Assembly (NCBI RefSeq): GCF_900167095.1
Contig: NZ_FUXG01000007.1
Location: 1-64,000 of the forward strand
Reading direction: 5' to 3'
Origin: Oceanospirillum multiglobuliferum
GTDB taxonomy: Bacteria > Pseudomonadota > Gammaproteobacteria > Pseudomonadales > Halomonadaceae
Length of the DNA: 64,000 nucleotides
Shown: positions 1-8,843 of the stretch, piece after piece
Numbering within the stretch: the first letter of the stretch is position 1
How the letters are laid out: each line of letters starts with the position of its first letter
Translations under genes and position numbers: made by a program
The notes under the pieces: model-generated
Told to the model about the DNA's origin: nothing
Databases searched by the model: none
The model's input: the letters and a program-made list of their open reading frames with translations, nothing else

Positions 1-259
1 CTTGCTGTGGCACGTCTACAGCTTTCTGGGTGCTATTTCCTTGCGTTGAACTGGGTAACTGTTTAGCGCTCTTAGCACCTTTGATCTTGGTGCTGACACT
101 AATTTCAACATGCTGGCAGTGCTGTCTTAACAGTGTAATTTCATTCTGCGTTTGAATTGTAAATGCATGCCGCCAAAAAGGTGATTTAAGCCAGCTGATA
201 TCTAGCTCAACCACTCGCATTCCTACTCGTAGGTCACTGACCGGAATCCGTTGTCTCAT
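1..259 (-). CDS. HD-GYP-family protein, N-terminal DUF3391 part (cut by window edge)
   Basis: Only the first 86 residues are in the window; the gene continues past position 1. The visible start (MRQRIPVSDLRVGMRVVELD) followed by SWLKSPFWRHAF is typical of DUF3391, the domain that precedes HD-GYP c-di-GMP phosphodiesterase domains. The HD-GYP catalytic part is not visible, so enzymatic function is inferred from family architecture. Around residues 62-86 the sequence turns Ser/Thr/Gln rich, as in the linker usually found before the HD domain. The ATG lies 11 nt after the stop of the EAL-like/HDOD gene, so the two are probably co-transcribed leftwards. No strong ribosome binding site is visible, which fits translational coupling. 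Confidence 0.8.
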   Translation of the reverse strand, partial: MRQRIPVSDLRVGMRVVELDISWLKSPFWRHAFTIQTQNEITLLRQHCQHVEISVSTKIKGAKSAKQLPSSTQGNSTQKAVDVPQQ

Positions 260-270
260 AAGTGATTAGA

Positions 271-1566
271 TCAGCCCAATGCTTCGCTTTGTACCACGCT
301 ATCATCCCGTGTAGTAAAGGTGTTAATCAAACGATCACTCCATTGGATCGCATTTTGATAATGGTGCTGCATTCGATTTCTTCGTGCGCCACAGTCTGTG
401 CACATAAAGCAAGTTTGACGGCTGAAACGATCGGCACATTGTGCTAGGGCTTGGTAGCTTAAAGCGCCTGGGTTATTTGGCTTGGAAAATAAACTGTTCA
501 TAATGTCGGTTGAAAGCTTCAGTTCATCAAGCAACCCTGCAAGTGACTTCCCCATGGCATTTGCAATGGAATATAAAACGCCTACTAGAAAGCCTGTGTC
601 TGCTTCCAGTTGGTCAATATCAGCCGCGGCTGACTCGGTCATGCTTGCAACTATGAACATCTGTCCAATTGCGGCATCAGATTGAGAGGCCATACGAGTG
701 ACAGACAATAACATTAAAAAAGCTTTCAAACGAGTTAAGCCGATCATCATAACTGCTTGTTTTACTGATTGTAATTTTATTTCTTTTTTCAAACACAGGT
801 TAGATGCATAACGCATCAATCGGAAATAAAGGATGGGATCCTGCTTAATGACTTGCTCAAGTTGGTTAATGCTGACATTTGGATCACAAACTTGGTGGAG
901 CAGTTGGAAAATTTGAGCTTGTGATGAGTGGAAAGTTTTGCCGTTAATATTTTCAGGTTTAGAGAAGAAGTAACCTTGAAATAGGTCAAAGCCCTGCCTA
1001 ACACAAGACTGCCACTGTTCGAAGGTTTCAACTTTCTCTGCCAACATTATTGCACCATAGCTTTTCAGCTCTGCCCAGTGTGTTGCAATTGTGGGCATAT
1101 CCATTGCCAATAGGTCTATCTTAATAATATCGGCGAAGGGGAGCAGTGCTTTAGTGTTGTCATTCAATATGAAGTCATCTAATGCTATGCGATAGCCTTG
1201 TTCTTTCAGCTGTATAATATGCGCAATATTATCAGTACTGGCAGGTACGTCTTCTAATATCTCTAGTACAATTCGCTCTTTGGGCGCAATCCATTCTGCA
1301 GCTAACGGTAAAGCTTCAGCTGGAATGTTGATATAGCAGTCGCTGTTGTTAGCATAAAGCTGTATACCTTGTTCAATGAGGCCTGACACAACCACATTGG
1401 CCGTTGCTAACAATGGATTAGAGAAGTGGCTGCTTTGTTGCTCTGGATGATCTCTATATAGCAACTCATAAGCGACAATTTCAGAATGGCGCGACAATAT
1501 AGGTTGGCGGGCAAAGGCAAAAAAACGTCCAAGTTGTTCGGTTTTATCTTGATTTATAACATTCAC
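271..1566 (-). CDS. EAL-like plus HDOD domain signalling protein
   Basis: The product is 431 residues from the GTG at 1566, which has a GGG-type ribosome site about 9 nt upstream; a TTG at 1611 would add 15 residues. Residues about 15-220 form an EAL-like domain of the YuxH type: it opens with FARQPILSRHSEIVAYELLY and has ELL where active phosphodiesterases have EAL, with LEILEDV, ALDDF and IKIDLL following. Residues about 220-380 form an HDOD domain. Proteins with this architecture usually do not hydrolyse c-di-GMP and act as signalling scaffolds in motility or biofilm control. The C-terminus carries a CFMCTDC cysteine cluster, unusual for the family. The HD-GYP gene follows 11 nt downstream. 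Confidence 0.85.
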   Translation of the reverse strand: MNVINQDKTEQLGRFFAFARQPILSRHSEIVAYELLYRDHPEQQSSHFSNPLLATANVVVSGLIEQGIQLYANNSDCYINIPAEALPLAAEWIAPKERIVLEILEDVPASTDNIAHIIQLKEQGYRIALDDFILNDNTKALLPFADIIKIDLLAMDMPTIATHWAELKSYGAIMLAEKVETFEQWQSCVRQGFDLFQGYFFSKPENINGKTFHSSQAQIFQLLHQVCDPNVSINQLEQVIKQDPILYFRLMRYASNLCLKKEIKLQSVKQAVMMIGLTRLKAFLMLLSVTRMASQSDAAIGQMFIVASMTESAAADIDQLEADTGFLVGVLYSIANAMGKSLAGLLDELKLSTDIMNSLFSKPNNPGALSYQALAQCADRFSRQTCFMCTDCGARRNRMQHHYQNAIQWSDRLINTFTTRDDSVVQSEALG

Positions 1567-2040
1567 GCGAGAGTACCCTTTGCATAGGCTAAATGATCCT
1601 GTCTCGTACAAAAAGTTTGTCTTTTTAAAGCATGGCAGTTTTAGCGCAGGCTAAAGCATCAAAAGAAAGCGCAAGGGTCACTTGGTTACAATGACTTAGC
1701 TAACAACTGTCTTTTGCAGATTTTTTGTACTTACAGGCACCATCCCTCTGGCGCGATATTTGCTCATCCTATGAGACTTGCTGATTCTAAACAAACATTC
1801 ATATAAAATACAATATAGATATTTCGGGTTCTATCTCTGATAATATAGGTAGTGTGATCTAGGTCAATTACTCTACTTTTGGTTTTCTTATAAATCTAGA
1901 AGACGGTCTGATTTGATGTAAAAATTCTCTGTTAACAATGGATTAACTGAACTAATCTAGCATCTGAAAGCCTAATGACAGTCTTTATTTGCAAAATCTT
2001 CATATTAGATTAAAAGCAATTACTGAAAGAGGATATTCGC
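1567..2040. other. Divergent intergenic region between the EAL-HDOD gene and the mrp operon
   Basis: About 470 AT-rich bases with no convincing gene. It must hold the leftward promoter of the EAL-HDOD/HD-GYP pair and the rightward promoter of the mrp operon. A CRP-like site lies at 1850-1871 and an AGAGGA ribosome site at 2030-2035 precedes the TTG start of mrpA. No other structure stands out. Confidence 0.6.
1850..1871. promoter_or_regulatory. Candidate CRP/Vfr-type binding site upstream of mrpA
   Basis: TGTGA-TCTAGG-TCAAT matches the first half and the centre of the canonical CRP site (TGTGA-N6-TCACA) and is degenerate in the second half. By eye 15 of 22 positions agree with the E. coli consensus. 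It lies about 170 nt before the mrpA start. This is a single weak-to-moderate match found by eye. Confidence 0.35.
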
Positions 2041-4842
2041 TTGTCTGAATACTTATTCTGGATTCCGCTGTTAACTTTACTTGGCACATTTGTGCCGTTG
2101 TTAACCGAAAAGCTGAATCGTAATCTATGTGCGTTACTCACATCTATCGCACCTGCACTGGCATTGTTGCTGGTGTTGCAAAGCGCAGAAGCTGTTTTTC
2201 ATTCAGAATCGCTTCGACAAACGATGGGTTGGATTCCTGTAATGGGTCTTGAGCTGGCTTTTCGCTTGGACGGTCTATCGCTTTTATTCTCTATATTGAT
2301 CATTGGCATTGGCTTGCTGGTGATACTGTATGCGCGCTACTACTTATCTGAACAAGAGTCTATAGGGCGCTTTTACGCTTATCTTATTCTCTTCATGACT
2401 GCGATGCTGGGCATTGTATTGTCTAATAACCTGATTCAGTTATGGATGTTCTGGGAGTTGACCAGTGTCAGCTCTTTCTTACTGATTAGTTTTTGGGGGC
2501 ATAAGTCTGAGGCTCGTAAAGGCGCGCGGATGGCGCTTACTGTCACAGGCGCAGGTGGTTTGGCTTTATTAGCTGGCCTGCTGCTGATAGGTGATATCGT
2601 TGGTAGTTATAACCTTGATTTGGTATTAGGCAGCGGTGACCTGCTTCGCGAGCATAGTCTATATCCTGTGGTTTTGGCTTTAGTACTGCTAGGTGCATTT
2701 ACAAAATCAGCACAGTTTCCGTTTCATTTTTGGTTGCCTCATGCAATGGCGGCACCCACCCCAGTAAGTGCTTATTTGCACTCTGCAACAATGGTAAAAG
2801 CGGGCATATTCCTATTGGTGCGCTTTTTTCCGGTATTGTCAGGTACAGAGCTTTGGTTCCTAACCGTTAGTTTAACAGGTCTTACGACTTTGCTGTTGGG
2901 TGCTTATATTGCACTGTTTAAACATGATTTAAAGGGTTTGCTAGCCTACTCAACGATTAGTCATTTAGGTTTGATCACGCTTCTACTGGGAATGGATTCA
3001 CCTTTAGCTACCGTTGCGGCAATTTTCCACATTATTAATCATGCGATCTTTAAAGCATCATTATTTATGGCGACAGGCATCATTGACCATGAGTCAGGTA
3101 CAAGGGATATGCGCCAGCTTAATGGGCTTTGGAAATATATGCCCTATACCGCAACATTGGCGATGGTGGCGGCAGCCTCTATGGCGGGCGTTCCGTTGCT
3201 TAATGGTTTCTTGTCTAAAGAGATGTTTTTCACTGAAACCTTGTATCAAGGCTCTTTAGGTTCGCTTTCTTGGATGATTCCGGTATTAGCAACCTTAGGT
3301 GCAGTTTTTTCTGTTGCTTATTCGACACGCTTTATCCATGACGTGTTTTTCAATGGAGAGCCGATTAATTTACCAAAAACCCCTCACGAACCGCCTCGCT
3401 ACATGAAGGTTCCGGTTGAAATTCTGGTGGCGCTGTGTCTTTTGGTTGGCATGATGCCTAATTTCATTGTGGGTGACTTGCTTTATTTTGCTTCGGCAGC
3501 GGCCTTACAAGCAGAAGTGCCCAGCTACAGTCTGTCAATTTGGCACGGTTTTAACTTTCCGCTAATGATGAGCTTTCTGGCTATGCTGGGTGGCTTAACT
3601 TTATATTACAATCGCCACGTCTTATTTAGATTCCAGTCTCAATTTCCTGATATGGATGCGAAGTTGGTATTTGAGGCCTTGATTCAACGTTTGGTTCGTC
3701 ATGCTCAGCGCACAGTTGAGTTATTTGAGAACCATTCTCTACAGCGTTATAGCTATCTGATGCTATTTTTTGCCACCATTTTAATGGCAGGCCCCTTGTT
3801 AGATCTTAGTGCAACGGCAGGCTTAAGACCTGAGCTACCTATTGATGCTATTTCTATAACAGGTGCGATACTACTAACGGTGGGAGCACTAGTAACTGTA
3901 ATTTGGCACCATCAGCGTATGGCTGCACTGTTGGCACTCTCTATTGTAGGTTTGATTGTTTCGCTGATATTTGCACGTTATTCCGCACCGGATCTGGCCT
4001 TGACACAGCTTTCCGTAGAGGTTGTGACTGTCATCCTGTTGATGTTGGCGCTGTTTTTCTTGCCGCAAAAAACACCTGAAGATTCCAGTCCTCGTCGCAT
4101 TATTCGAGATTTGGCGCTATCGTCCATGATTGGTGGTGTGATTGGTACTATCTGTTATGCCTTACTCACTCGCCCTTTGAGTACTATTTCTGACTACTTC
4201 TTACTGCATAGTAAAACGGGGGGCGGCGGTACCAATGTGGTGAACGTGATCTTGGTTGACTTCCGTGGTTTTGATACTTTGGGTGAAATCACGGTGTTAG
4301 GTATTGCGGCGCTAGGTATTTTCAAACTGATTAGTCGTATGCGCTTGTATATGCCTGTAAGTGACGAAACTGGTCGTCTATGGGCTAATGATCGCCATCC
4401 ATTGCTGCTATCGGTTATTTCACAGAGCTTGCTGCCATTAGCGCTATTGGTGTCGGTCTATATCTTCTTGCGCGGTCACAACATGCCCGGTGGGGGCTTT
4501 ATTGCAGGTTTGATTACCTCTGTTGCGATCATTCAGCAATATATCGCTCATGGTGTGGAATGGGTTAAACCAAGAATGAAACTGAACTATCAGTGGCTTA
4601 TCGGTAGCGGTATTTTGATTGCTACACTGACAGGTTTAGGTAGTTGGCTCTTTGATCGACCATTCTTAACTTCTTGGTTTGATCACTTCCATTTGCCAAT
4701 TTTAGGTGAGTTCGAGTTAGCTAGTGCCATGCTATTTGATCTTGGGGTATACCTCACTGTTATTGGCGCAACACTGCTGATATTGGCTAATTTGGGTAAA
4801 CTCACGACTGTACATAGAGCAACTGATATGGAGCAAGAATAA
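2041..4842 (+). CDS. mrpA: Mrp Na+/H+ antiporter subunit A fused to subunit B domain
   Basis: The 933-residue polytopic inner-membrane protein is the large subunit of the Mrp/Mnh/Pha/Sha cation-proton antiporter. Residues about 1-500 are the NuoL-like ion-translocating domain, with the [18 protein letters not shown] and [20 protein letters not shown] segments typical of this fold. The C-terminal part includes the MnhB-type domain with [11 protein letters not shown] near residue 815. There is no separate mrpB, so the operon is of the fused-AB (group 2) type. The start is TTG with an AGAGGA ribosome site; no ATG lies nearby in frame before the conserved membrane region. The stop overlaps the ATG of mrpC (TAATG). 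The complex exports Na+ in exchange for H+ and supports pH and salt homeostasis. Confidence 0.95.
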   Translation: MSEYLFWIPLLTLLGTFVPLLTEKLNRNLCALLTSIAPALALLLVLQSAEAVFHSESLRQTMGWIPVMGLELAFRLDGLSLLFSILIIGIGLLVILYARYYLSEQESIGRFYAYLILFMTAMLGIVLSNNLIQLWMFWELTSVSSFLLISFWGHKSEARKGARMALTVTGAGGLALLAGLLLIGDIVGSYNLDLVLGSGDLLREHSLYPVVLALVLLGAFTKSAQFPFHFWLPHAMAAPTPVSAYLHSATMVKAGIFLLVRFFPVLSGTELWFLTVSLTGLTTLLLGAYIALFKHDLKGLLAYSTISHLGLITLLLGMDSPLATVAAIFHIINHAIFKASLFMATGIIDHESGTRDMRQLNGLWKYMPYTATLAMVAAASMAGVPLLNGFLSKEMFFTETLYQGSLGSLSWMIPVLATLGAVFSVAYSTRFIHDVFFNGEPINLPKTPHEPPRYMKVPVEILVALCLLVGMMPNFIVGDLLYFASAAALQAEVPSYSLSIWHGFNFPLMMSFLAMLGGLTLYYNRHVLFRFQSQFPDMDAKLVFEALIQRLVRHAQRTVELFENHSLQRYSYLMLFFATILMAGPLLDLSATAGLRPELPIDAISITGAILLTVGALVTVIWHHQRMAALLALSIVGLIVSLIFARYSAPDLALTQLSVEVVTVILLMLALFFLPQKTPEDSSPRRIIRDLALSSMIGGVIGTICYALLTRPLSTISDYFLLHSKTGGGGTNVVNVILVDFRGFDTLGEITVLGIAALGIFKLISRMRLYMPVSDETGRLWANDRHPLLLSVISQSLLPLALLVSVYIFLRGHNMPGGGFIAGLITSVAIIQQYIAHGVEWVKPRMKLNYQWLIGSGILIATLTGLGSWLFDRPFLTSWFDHFHLPILGEFELASAMLFDLGVYLTVIGATLLILANLGKLTTVHRATDMEQE

Positions 4843-5201
4843 TGGAAGCCCTTTATGCCTTCTGCGTGGGCATTATGACCACCTGTGGTGTCTATCTTTT
4901 GCTGCGCGCCCGTACTTTTGCAGTTGTACTCGGTTTAACGCTTTTGTCTTATGCCGTGAATTTGTTTTTGTTTGCCAGCGGGCGACTCAAACTCAATGGT
5001 GCTGCTGTTTTGGGACAATCAGAGCAATATGCTGACCCTTTACCTCAAGCGTTAGTACTTACGGCAATTGTGATTGGTTTTGCGATGACTGCATTCCTGG
5101 TGATATTAGCGATGCGTGCCCGAGCAGATCTTGGTAATGATCATGTGGATGGCCGCTTCCCAGAAACACCAAATAACAACAATAAGCAGGAGAAAAATTA
5201 A
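4842..5201 (+). CDS. mrpC: Mrp antiporter subunit C (NuoK-like)
   Basis: A 119-residue membrane protein with three predicted helices, homologous to NuoK of complex I. It has the RLKLNGAAVLG and ADPLPQALVLTAIVIGFAMT segments characteristic of MnhC/MrpC. It begins in a TAATG overlap with mrpA and its stop overlaps the mrpD start, so translation is coupled. The hydrophilic Asn/Lys-rich tail (residues 107-119) is not part of the fold. It is needed for assembly and activity of the Mrp complex in the inner membrane. Confidence 0.93.
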   Translation: MEALYAFCVGIMTTCGVYLLLRARTFAVVLGLTLLSYAVNLFLFASGRLKLNGAAVLGQSEQYADPLPQALVLTAIVIGFAMTAFLVILAMRARADLGNDHVDGRFPETPNNNNKQEKN

Positions 5202-6760
5202 TGGCTCACCTGCCTATTTTACCGCTTTTATTACCACTTTTAATGGGGGCGCTTTTATTGCTTCCCCCTTTAGCAAACAATATTAAGCGTCAAAGAGTTG
5301 CTACTTTAGTGACTATGTTTGTGTTGTTGGCGCTCAGCGTAAAATTATTGCTGACAACCCATGATACTGGTACACAGATGTATGTTTTGGGTAACTGGCA
5401 TCCTCCGTTTGGTATTGTGCTGGTGGCTGACCAACTGTCTAGTTTGCTAGTGCTACTGACAGCTGTTTTGGCTTTTGCAGCTTTGCTTTATGCGTGTGCA
5501 GGTAGCGACCAAACGGGGATGTATTTTCACCCGCTATTTATGTTTCAGGTGCTGGGGATTAATGGTGCATTTTTAACAGGGGATATTTTTAACCTGTTTG
5601 TTTTCTTTGAAGTGCTACTAATTGCTTCTTATGCACTACTTGTGCATGGCGGTGGTAAGCAGAAAACACAGTCTGCGTTGCACTATGTCATTTTAAACTT
5701 AATAGGCTCTAGCTTATTTTTGTTTGGCTTAGGCATCTTATACGGCACAGTCGGTACACTGAACATTGCAGATATGGCGGTTAAGATTGCCCAGCTGCAT
5801 GGTGGCGAAGCGATTCTAGCTAAGATCGGTGGTTTGCTGTTGATGTTGGTTTTTGGCTTGAAAGCAGCACTACTACCATTACATTTTTGGCTGCCTCGCA
5901 CCTATGCATCAGCAAGCGCCCCTGTAGCGGCACTTTTTGCCATTATGACCAAAGTGGGTATTTATAGTCTGCTACGGGTACATACAGTGATTTTTGGTGA
6001 TCATGCGGGTGACTTAGCCAATATTGCCCAACCTTGGTTGTGGCCGCTTGCGGTACTCACTGTTTCTGCGGGTACTTTGGGTTTGCTTGCCAGCCGTAGT
6101 TTACGCTTGCTAGCAGCCAATTTAGTTGTAGTTTCTGCCGGTACGTTACTTATTGCTGTAGCTCTACAAACAGCTGAGGCAACAGGTGCTGCGCTTTACT
6201 ATCTTATTCATAGTACGCTAGCAGCAGGCGCGCTATTCTTGCTGGCAGACCTTATTAGCATTCAGCGTGGTAAAGCAGAAGACCGCTTTGTAAAAGCCAG
6301 ATCTGTACTTCAGCCAAAACTATTAGGCAGTTTTTTCTTTATTTCAGCACTTGCGTTAATTGGTTTGCCTCCATTATCTGGTTTTGTTGGCAAGGTTATG
6401 TTGCTGCAAGCTACCGCAGGGCAAACCACAACCCTTTGGGTTTGGACTGTGTTGTTGGGCAGTGGTCTTTCTGCACTAATTGCATTATCTCGTGCAGGTA
6501 CCACTCTGTTCTGGCGTACAAACTATCCTCCTGCTCACTACCAATTAAAGCCAAATCAGTCGAACCCAGTAACTGCCGCACATCCATTACAAATCGCCGC
6601 TATTGTTTGGCTGTTACTGGCATCGCCATTATTGGTGGTGTTTGGTGGGGATATGACGGCTCTTACGGCAAGTGCTGCACAGCAATTACATGATATTGAT
6701 CAGTCTGTTTATGGGCTGTTACCGCCTGTATCGGGTTCTCCAGCACAAGGAGCACAATAA
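5201..6760 (+). CDS. mrpD: Mrp antiporter subunit D (NuoM/NuoN-like)
   Basis: The 519-residue polytopic protein is the second proton-translocating, antiporter-like subunit of the Mrp complex. Conserved elements include NLFVFFEVLLIASYALLVHG, with the glutamate expected in TM5, then KAALLPLHFWLPRTYASA and the ALIGLPPLSGFVGKV loop. The length is usual for the family. A clear AGGAG ribosome site precedes the ATG. The stop overlaps the mrpE start as TAATG. The C-terminal ~40 residues after the last helix are polar and probably not conserved. Confidence 0.94.
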   Translation: MAHLPILPLLLPLLMGALLLLPPLANNIKRQRVATLVTMFVLLALSVKLLLTTHDTGTQMYVLGNWHPPFGIVLVADQLSSLLVLLTAVLAFAALLYACAGSDQTGMYFHPLFMFQVLGINGAFLTGDIFNLFVFFEVLLIASYALLVHGGGKQKTQSALHYVILNLIGSSLFLFGLGILYGTVGTLNIADMAVKIAQLHGGEAILAKIGGLLLMLVFGLKAALLPLHFWLPRTYASASAPVAALFAIMTKVGIYSLLRVHTVIFGDHAGDLANIAQPWLWPLAVLTVSAGTLGLLASRSLRLLAANLVVVSAGTLLIAVALQTAEATGAALYYLIHSTLAAGALFLLADLISIQRGKAEDRFVKARSVLQPKLLGSFFFISALALIGLPPLSGFVGKVMLLQATAGQTTTLWVWTVLLGSGLSALIALSRAGTTLFWRTNYPPAHYQLKPNQSNPVTAAHPLQIAAIVWLLLASPLLVVFGGDMTALTASAAQQLHDIDQSVYGLLPPVSGSPAQGAQ

Positions 6761-7263
6761 TGGCGACGCCAACTGGTTTTAAGTTCTTTCCAATGCCAAT
6801 ACATAGCGTTTTGCTATTTGTTGTATGGCTGTTGATGAATAACACTTTAGCTGCGGGTCATATTTTTCTAGCGCTCATACTGTCGATTACAATTCCTTGG
6901 TTGCTGGCAGGGCTGCAAAGCGCACACCCTCCCATACGAAAACCTTGGCTAGCAGTACGCTATAGTTTGATGGTGATAATGGATATTGTAACGGCTAACT
7001 TTGAAGTGGCATTAAAAGTTATAGGACCTATGGCAAAGTTGCAGCCGGGCTTTATTGCAGTGTATTTAGATATTAGTTCTGATCTTGGCATCACCTTATT
7101 GGCGAGTACTGTATCGTTAACTCCAGGTACTGTGAGTGCTGAGGTCTCTGAAGATAAAAAGTGGCTTTATATTCACGCCCTTCATCTTGAAAACGAACAG
7201 GCGCTAATTGATAGCATCAAACAACGTTATGAGAAGCCACTGTTGGAGATCTTAGGATGCTAG
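6760..7263 (+). CDS. mrpE: Mrp antiporter subunit E
   Basis: A 167-residue protein of the MnhE/MrpE family. Two N-terminal hydrophobic helices (about residues 8-48) are followed by the family signature around LGITLLASTVSLTPGTVS and a C-terminal polar domain with WLYIHALHL. It overlaps mrpD at the start and mrpF at the end (7 nt), so it is co-translated in the operon. The subunit is part of the antiporter complex; its exact role in transport is not defined from sequence. Confidence 0.92.
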   Translation: MATPTGFKFFPMPIHSVLLFVVWLLMNNTLAAGHIFLALILSITIPWLLAGLQSAHPPIRKPWLAVRYSLMVIMDIVTANFEVALKVIGPMAKLQPGFIAVYLDISSDLGITLLASTVSLTPGTVSAEVSEDKKWLYIHALHLENEQALIDSIKQRYEKPLLEILGC

Positions 7264-7526
7264 ACAAAGTGATCTTAATCGTCAGTTTTATGATCTGTGT
7301 CGCATTGTTTTTAAACTTGTGGCGTTTATTGATAGGCCCTTCTGTGTCGGATCGAATTTTGGCATTAGACACGCTTTACATTAACAGTATTGCTTTAATT
7401 CTTTTATATGGCATTTACTCTGGCGGCAACCTCTACTTTGAGGCAGCGCTGCTAATTGCCATGTTAGGTTTCGTCAGTACTTCAGCTCTATGTAAATATA
7501 TTTTACGTGGCGACATTATTGAGTAA
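7257..7526 (+). CDS. mrpF: Mrp antiporter subunit F
   Basis: An 89-residue protein with three hydrophobic helices and the MrpF/MnhF core RLLIGPSVSDRILALDTL near residues 22-39, including the conserved Asp residues. The start overlaps the end of mrpE by 7 nt. It is a small inner-membrane subunit of the Mrp complex. Its length is typical for the family. Confidence 0.92.
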   Translation: MLDKVILIVSFMICVALFLNLWRLLIGPSVSDRILALDTLYINSIALILLYGIYSGGNLYFEAALLIAMLGFVSTSALCKYILRGDIIE

Positions 7527-7556
7527 CGCCCTAAAACAGGTCAAAAAAGGTGAGTT

Positions 7557-7940
7557 ATGCCATTTTGGTTAGAATTGATTGTTTCTGTATTTTTACTTGT
7601 TGGCGGTGTTTTTCTGCTAGTAGGCTCTATTGGTCTAGCACGTCTGCCCGACATTTATACACGCTTACACGCGCCGACTAAAGCGACAACCCTTGGTCTG
7701 GCTGGTTTGCTTATTGCTTCGATGCTTTTATTCAGCTGGCAGAATTCGACCTTAAGTATTCATGAGCTGCTGATTGCGCTGTTTTTATTTATCACGGCAC
7801 CTGTCAGTGCCAATATGATTGCAAAGACTGCACTACATCACCGTTTACCTGCATTAGAGCGCACCCAAAATCAAGATCTAGCGGCAGCAGCTCGAGAGCG
7901 CTTAACCCCTGATGCACCAAAAAAGAAAGGTAAAAAGTAG
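7557..7940 (+). CDS. mrpG: Mrp antiporter subunit G
   Basis: A 127-residue protein of the MnhG/MrpG family. It has three hydrophobic helices and the core GSIGLARLPDIYTRLHAPTK near residues 22-41, then a lysine-rich tail ending KKKGKK. It follows mrpF after 30 nt with an AAGGTGAG ribosome site. It closes the mrpACDEFG operon. No obvious intrinsic terminator follows within 160 nt. Confidence 0.92.
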   Translation: MPFWLELIVSVFLLVGGVFLLVGSIGLARLPDIYTRLHAPTKATTLGLAGLLIASMLLFSWQNSTLSIHELLIALFLFITAPVSANMIAKTALHHRLPALERTQNQDLAAAARERLTPDAPKKKGKK

Positions 7941-8066
7941 ATATCAGATTATTTCTCAGCTTTTTAGAGACTTTAGTCTATAGATGTTGAAATCTATGCT
8001 GTACAATATTTGGCCTCTGAGTTCGTAAGCTTTCAGTTAATGGACTCAGCTAGGCTGAAATATAAC

Positions 8067-8099
8067 TTTGGGTTCCCTCACCCCAATTAATAAAAAAGG
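8067..8099 (+). promoter_or_regulatory. preQ1-I riboswitch in the yhhQ leader
   Basis: Stem P1 pairs TTGGG (8068-8072) with CCCAA (8082-8086). The loop TTCCCTCAC and the A-rich tail AATAAAAAAGG match the preQ1 class I aptamer. CCT of the loop (8076-8078) can pair with AGG (8097-8099) to form the H-type pseudoknot. That AGG is also the ribosome binding site, 8 nt before the yhhQ ATG. Ligand binding would therefore hide the ribosome site and shut off translation. The downstream gene is a queuosine-precursor transporter, the expected regulon member. Identified by eye. Confidence 0.85.
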
Positions 8100-8107
8100 T
8101 ATTACAG

Positions 8108-8779
8108 ATGAACTCGTATTCCTCTGCGCAGCAGCGCAATGCTTTAACTTTCTTGGTGTTATTCCACCTTCTGATTATTAGCTCCAGTAATTATTTGGTA
8201 CAACTCCCCTTTACGGTGGCGGGGTTACACACCACTTGGGGGGCATTCAGTTTTCCTTTCATCTTTTTAGCAACTGATCTAACGGTGCGCATATACGGTG
8301 CGGCGCTTGCGAGACGTATTATCTTCAGGGTGATGCTTCCAGCTCTGTTTGTTTCTTATGTGCTCTCAGTGCTTTTTTATCAAGGTAGTTATCAAGGGTT
8401 CGATCAGTTGATGAACCTTAATCTATTCGTTGCTCGCATTGCCATTGCTAGTTTTATGGCATATTTGTTAGGGCAGATTTTAGATGTGCAGGTTTTTAAC
8501 CAGTTCAGAACGAGTAAGCAGTGGTGGCTGGCACCTACGCTTTCAACGTTAATGGGTAATGCTTTAGATACATTGGCTTTTTTCGGCATTGCTTTTTATC
8601 AAAGTCCTGACGCCTTTATGGCAGAACATTGGGTAGAAATTGCAATGGTAGATTATGGTTTTAAGTTACTGATTAGCTTAGGCTTATTTATCCCAATGTA
8701 TGGTGTGTTACTCAATTATGTTGCGGGTAAGCTCACGTATATCACTCCTGATAAATCTGCTGTTAACCACTTATCGTAA
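8108..8779 (+). CDS. yhhQ: Queuosine precursor transporter (YhhQ/QPTR family)
   Basis: A 223-residue inner-membrane protein of the YhhQ family (COG1738), which imports 7-cyano-7-deazaguanine or related queuosine precursors for tRNA modification. The N-terminus has the family pattern LLIISSSNYLVQLPF followed by TTWGAFSFPFIFLATDL. Six or so hydrophobic helices are apparent. The length is usual. The start codon is set by the riboswitch-embedded AAGG ribosome site at 8096-8099. The gene stands alone between mrpG and the convergent ugd, and is controlled by the preQ1 riboswitch in its leader. Confidence 0.92.
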   Translation: MNSYSSAQQRNALTFLVLFHLLIISSSNYLVQLPFTVAGLHTTWGAFSFPFIFLATDLTVRIYGAALARRIIFRVMLPALFVSYVLSVLFYQGSYQGFDQLMNLNLFVARIAIASFMAYLLGQILDVQVFNQFRTSKQWWLAPTLSTLMGNALDTLAFFGIAFYQSPDAFMAEHWVEIAMVDYGFKLLISLGLFIPMYGVLLNYVAGKLTYITPDKSAVNHLS

Positions 8780-8798
8780 TGATCCGTACAGTTTAAAT

Positions 8799-8822
8799 AG
8801 GAGGAGGGTTAAGCCTCCTCCT
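8799..8822. terminator. GC-rich hairpin between convergent yhhQ and ugd
   Basis: AGGAGGAGG (8799-8807) pairs perfectly with CCTCCTCCT (8814-8822) around a 6-nt loop. No long T-run follows on either strand; the leftward side reads ATTTAAAC. It probably helps end transcription from both convergent genes, or is a rho-assisted terminator. Confidence 0.5.
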
Positions 8823-8843
8823 GCGCAGTCTTAGGCGATATTC

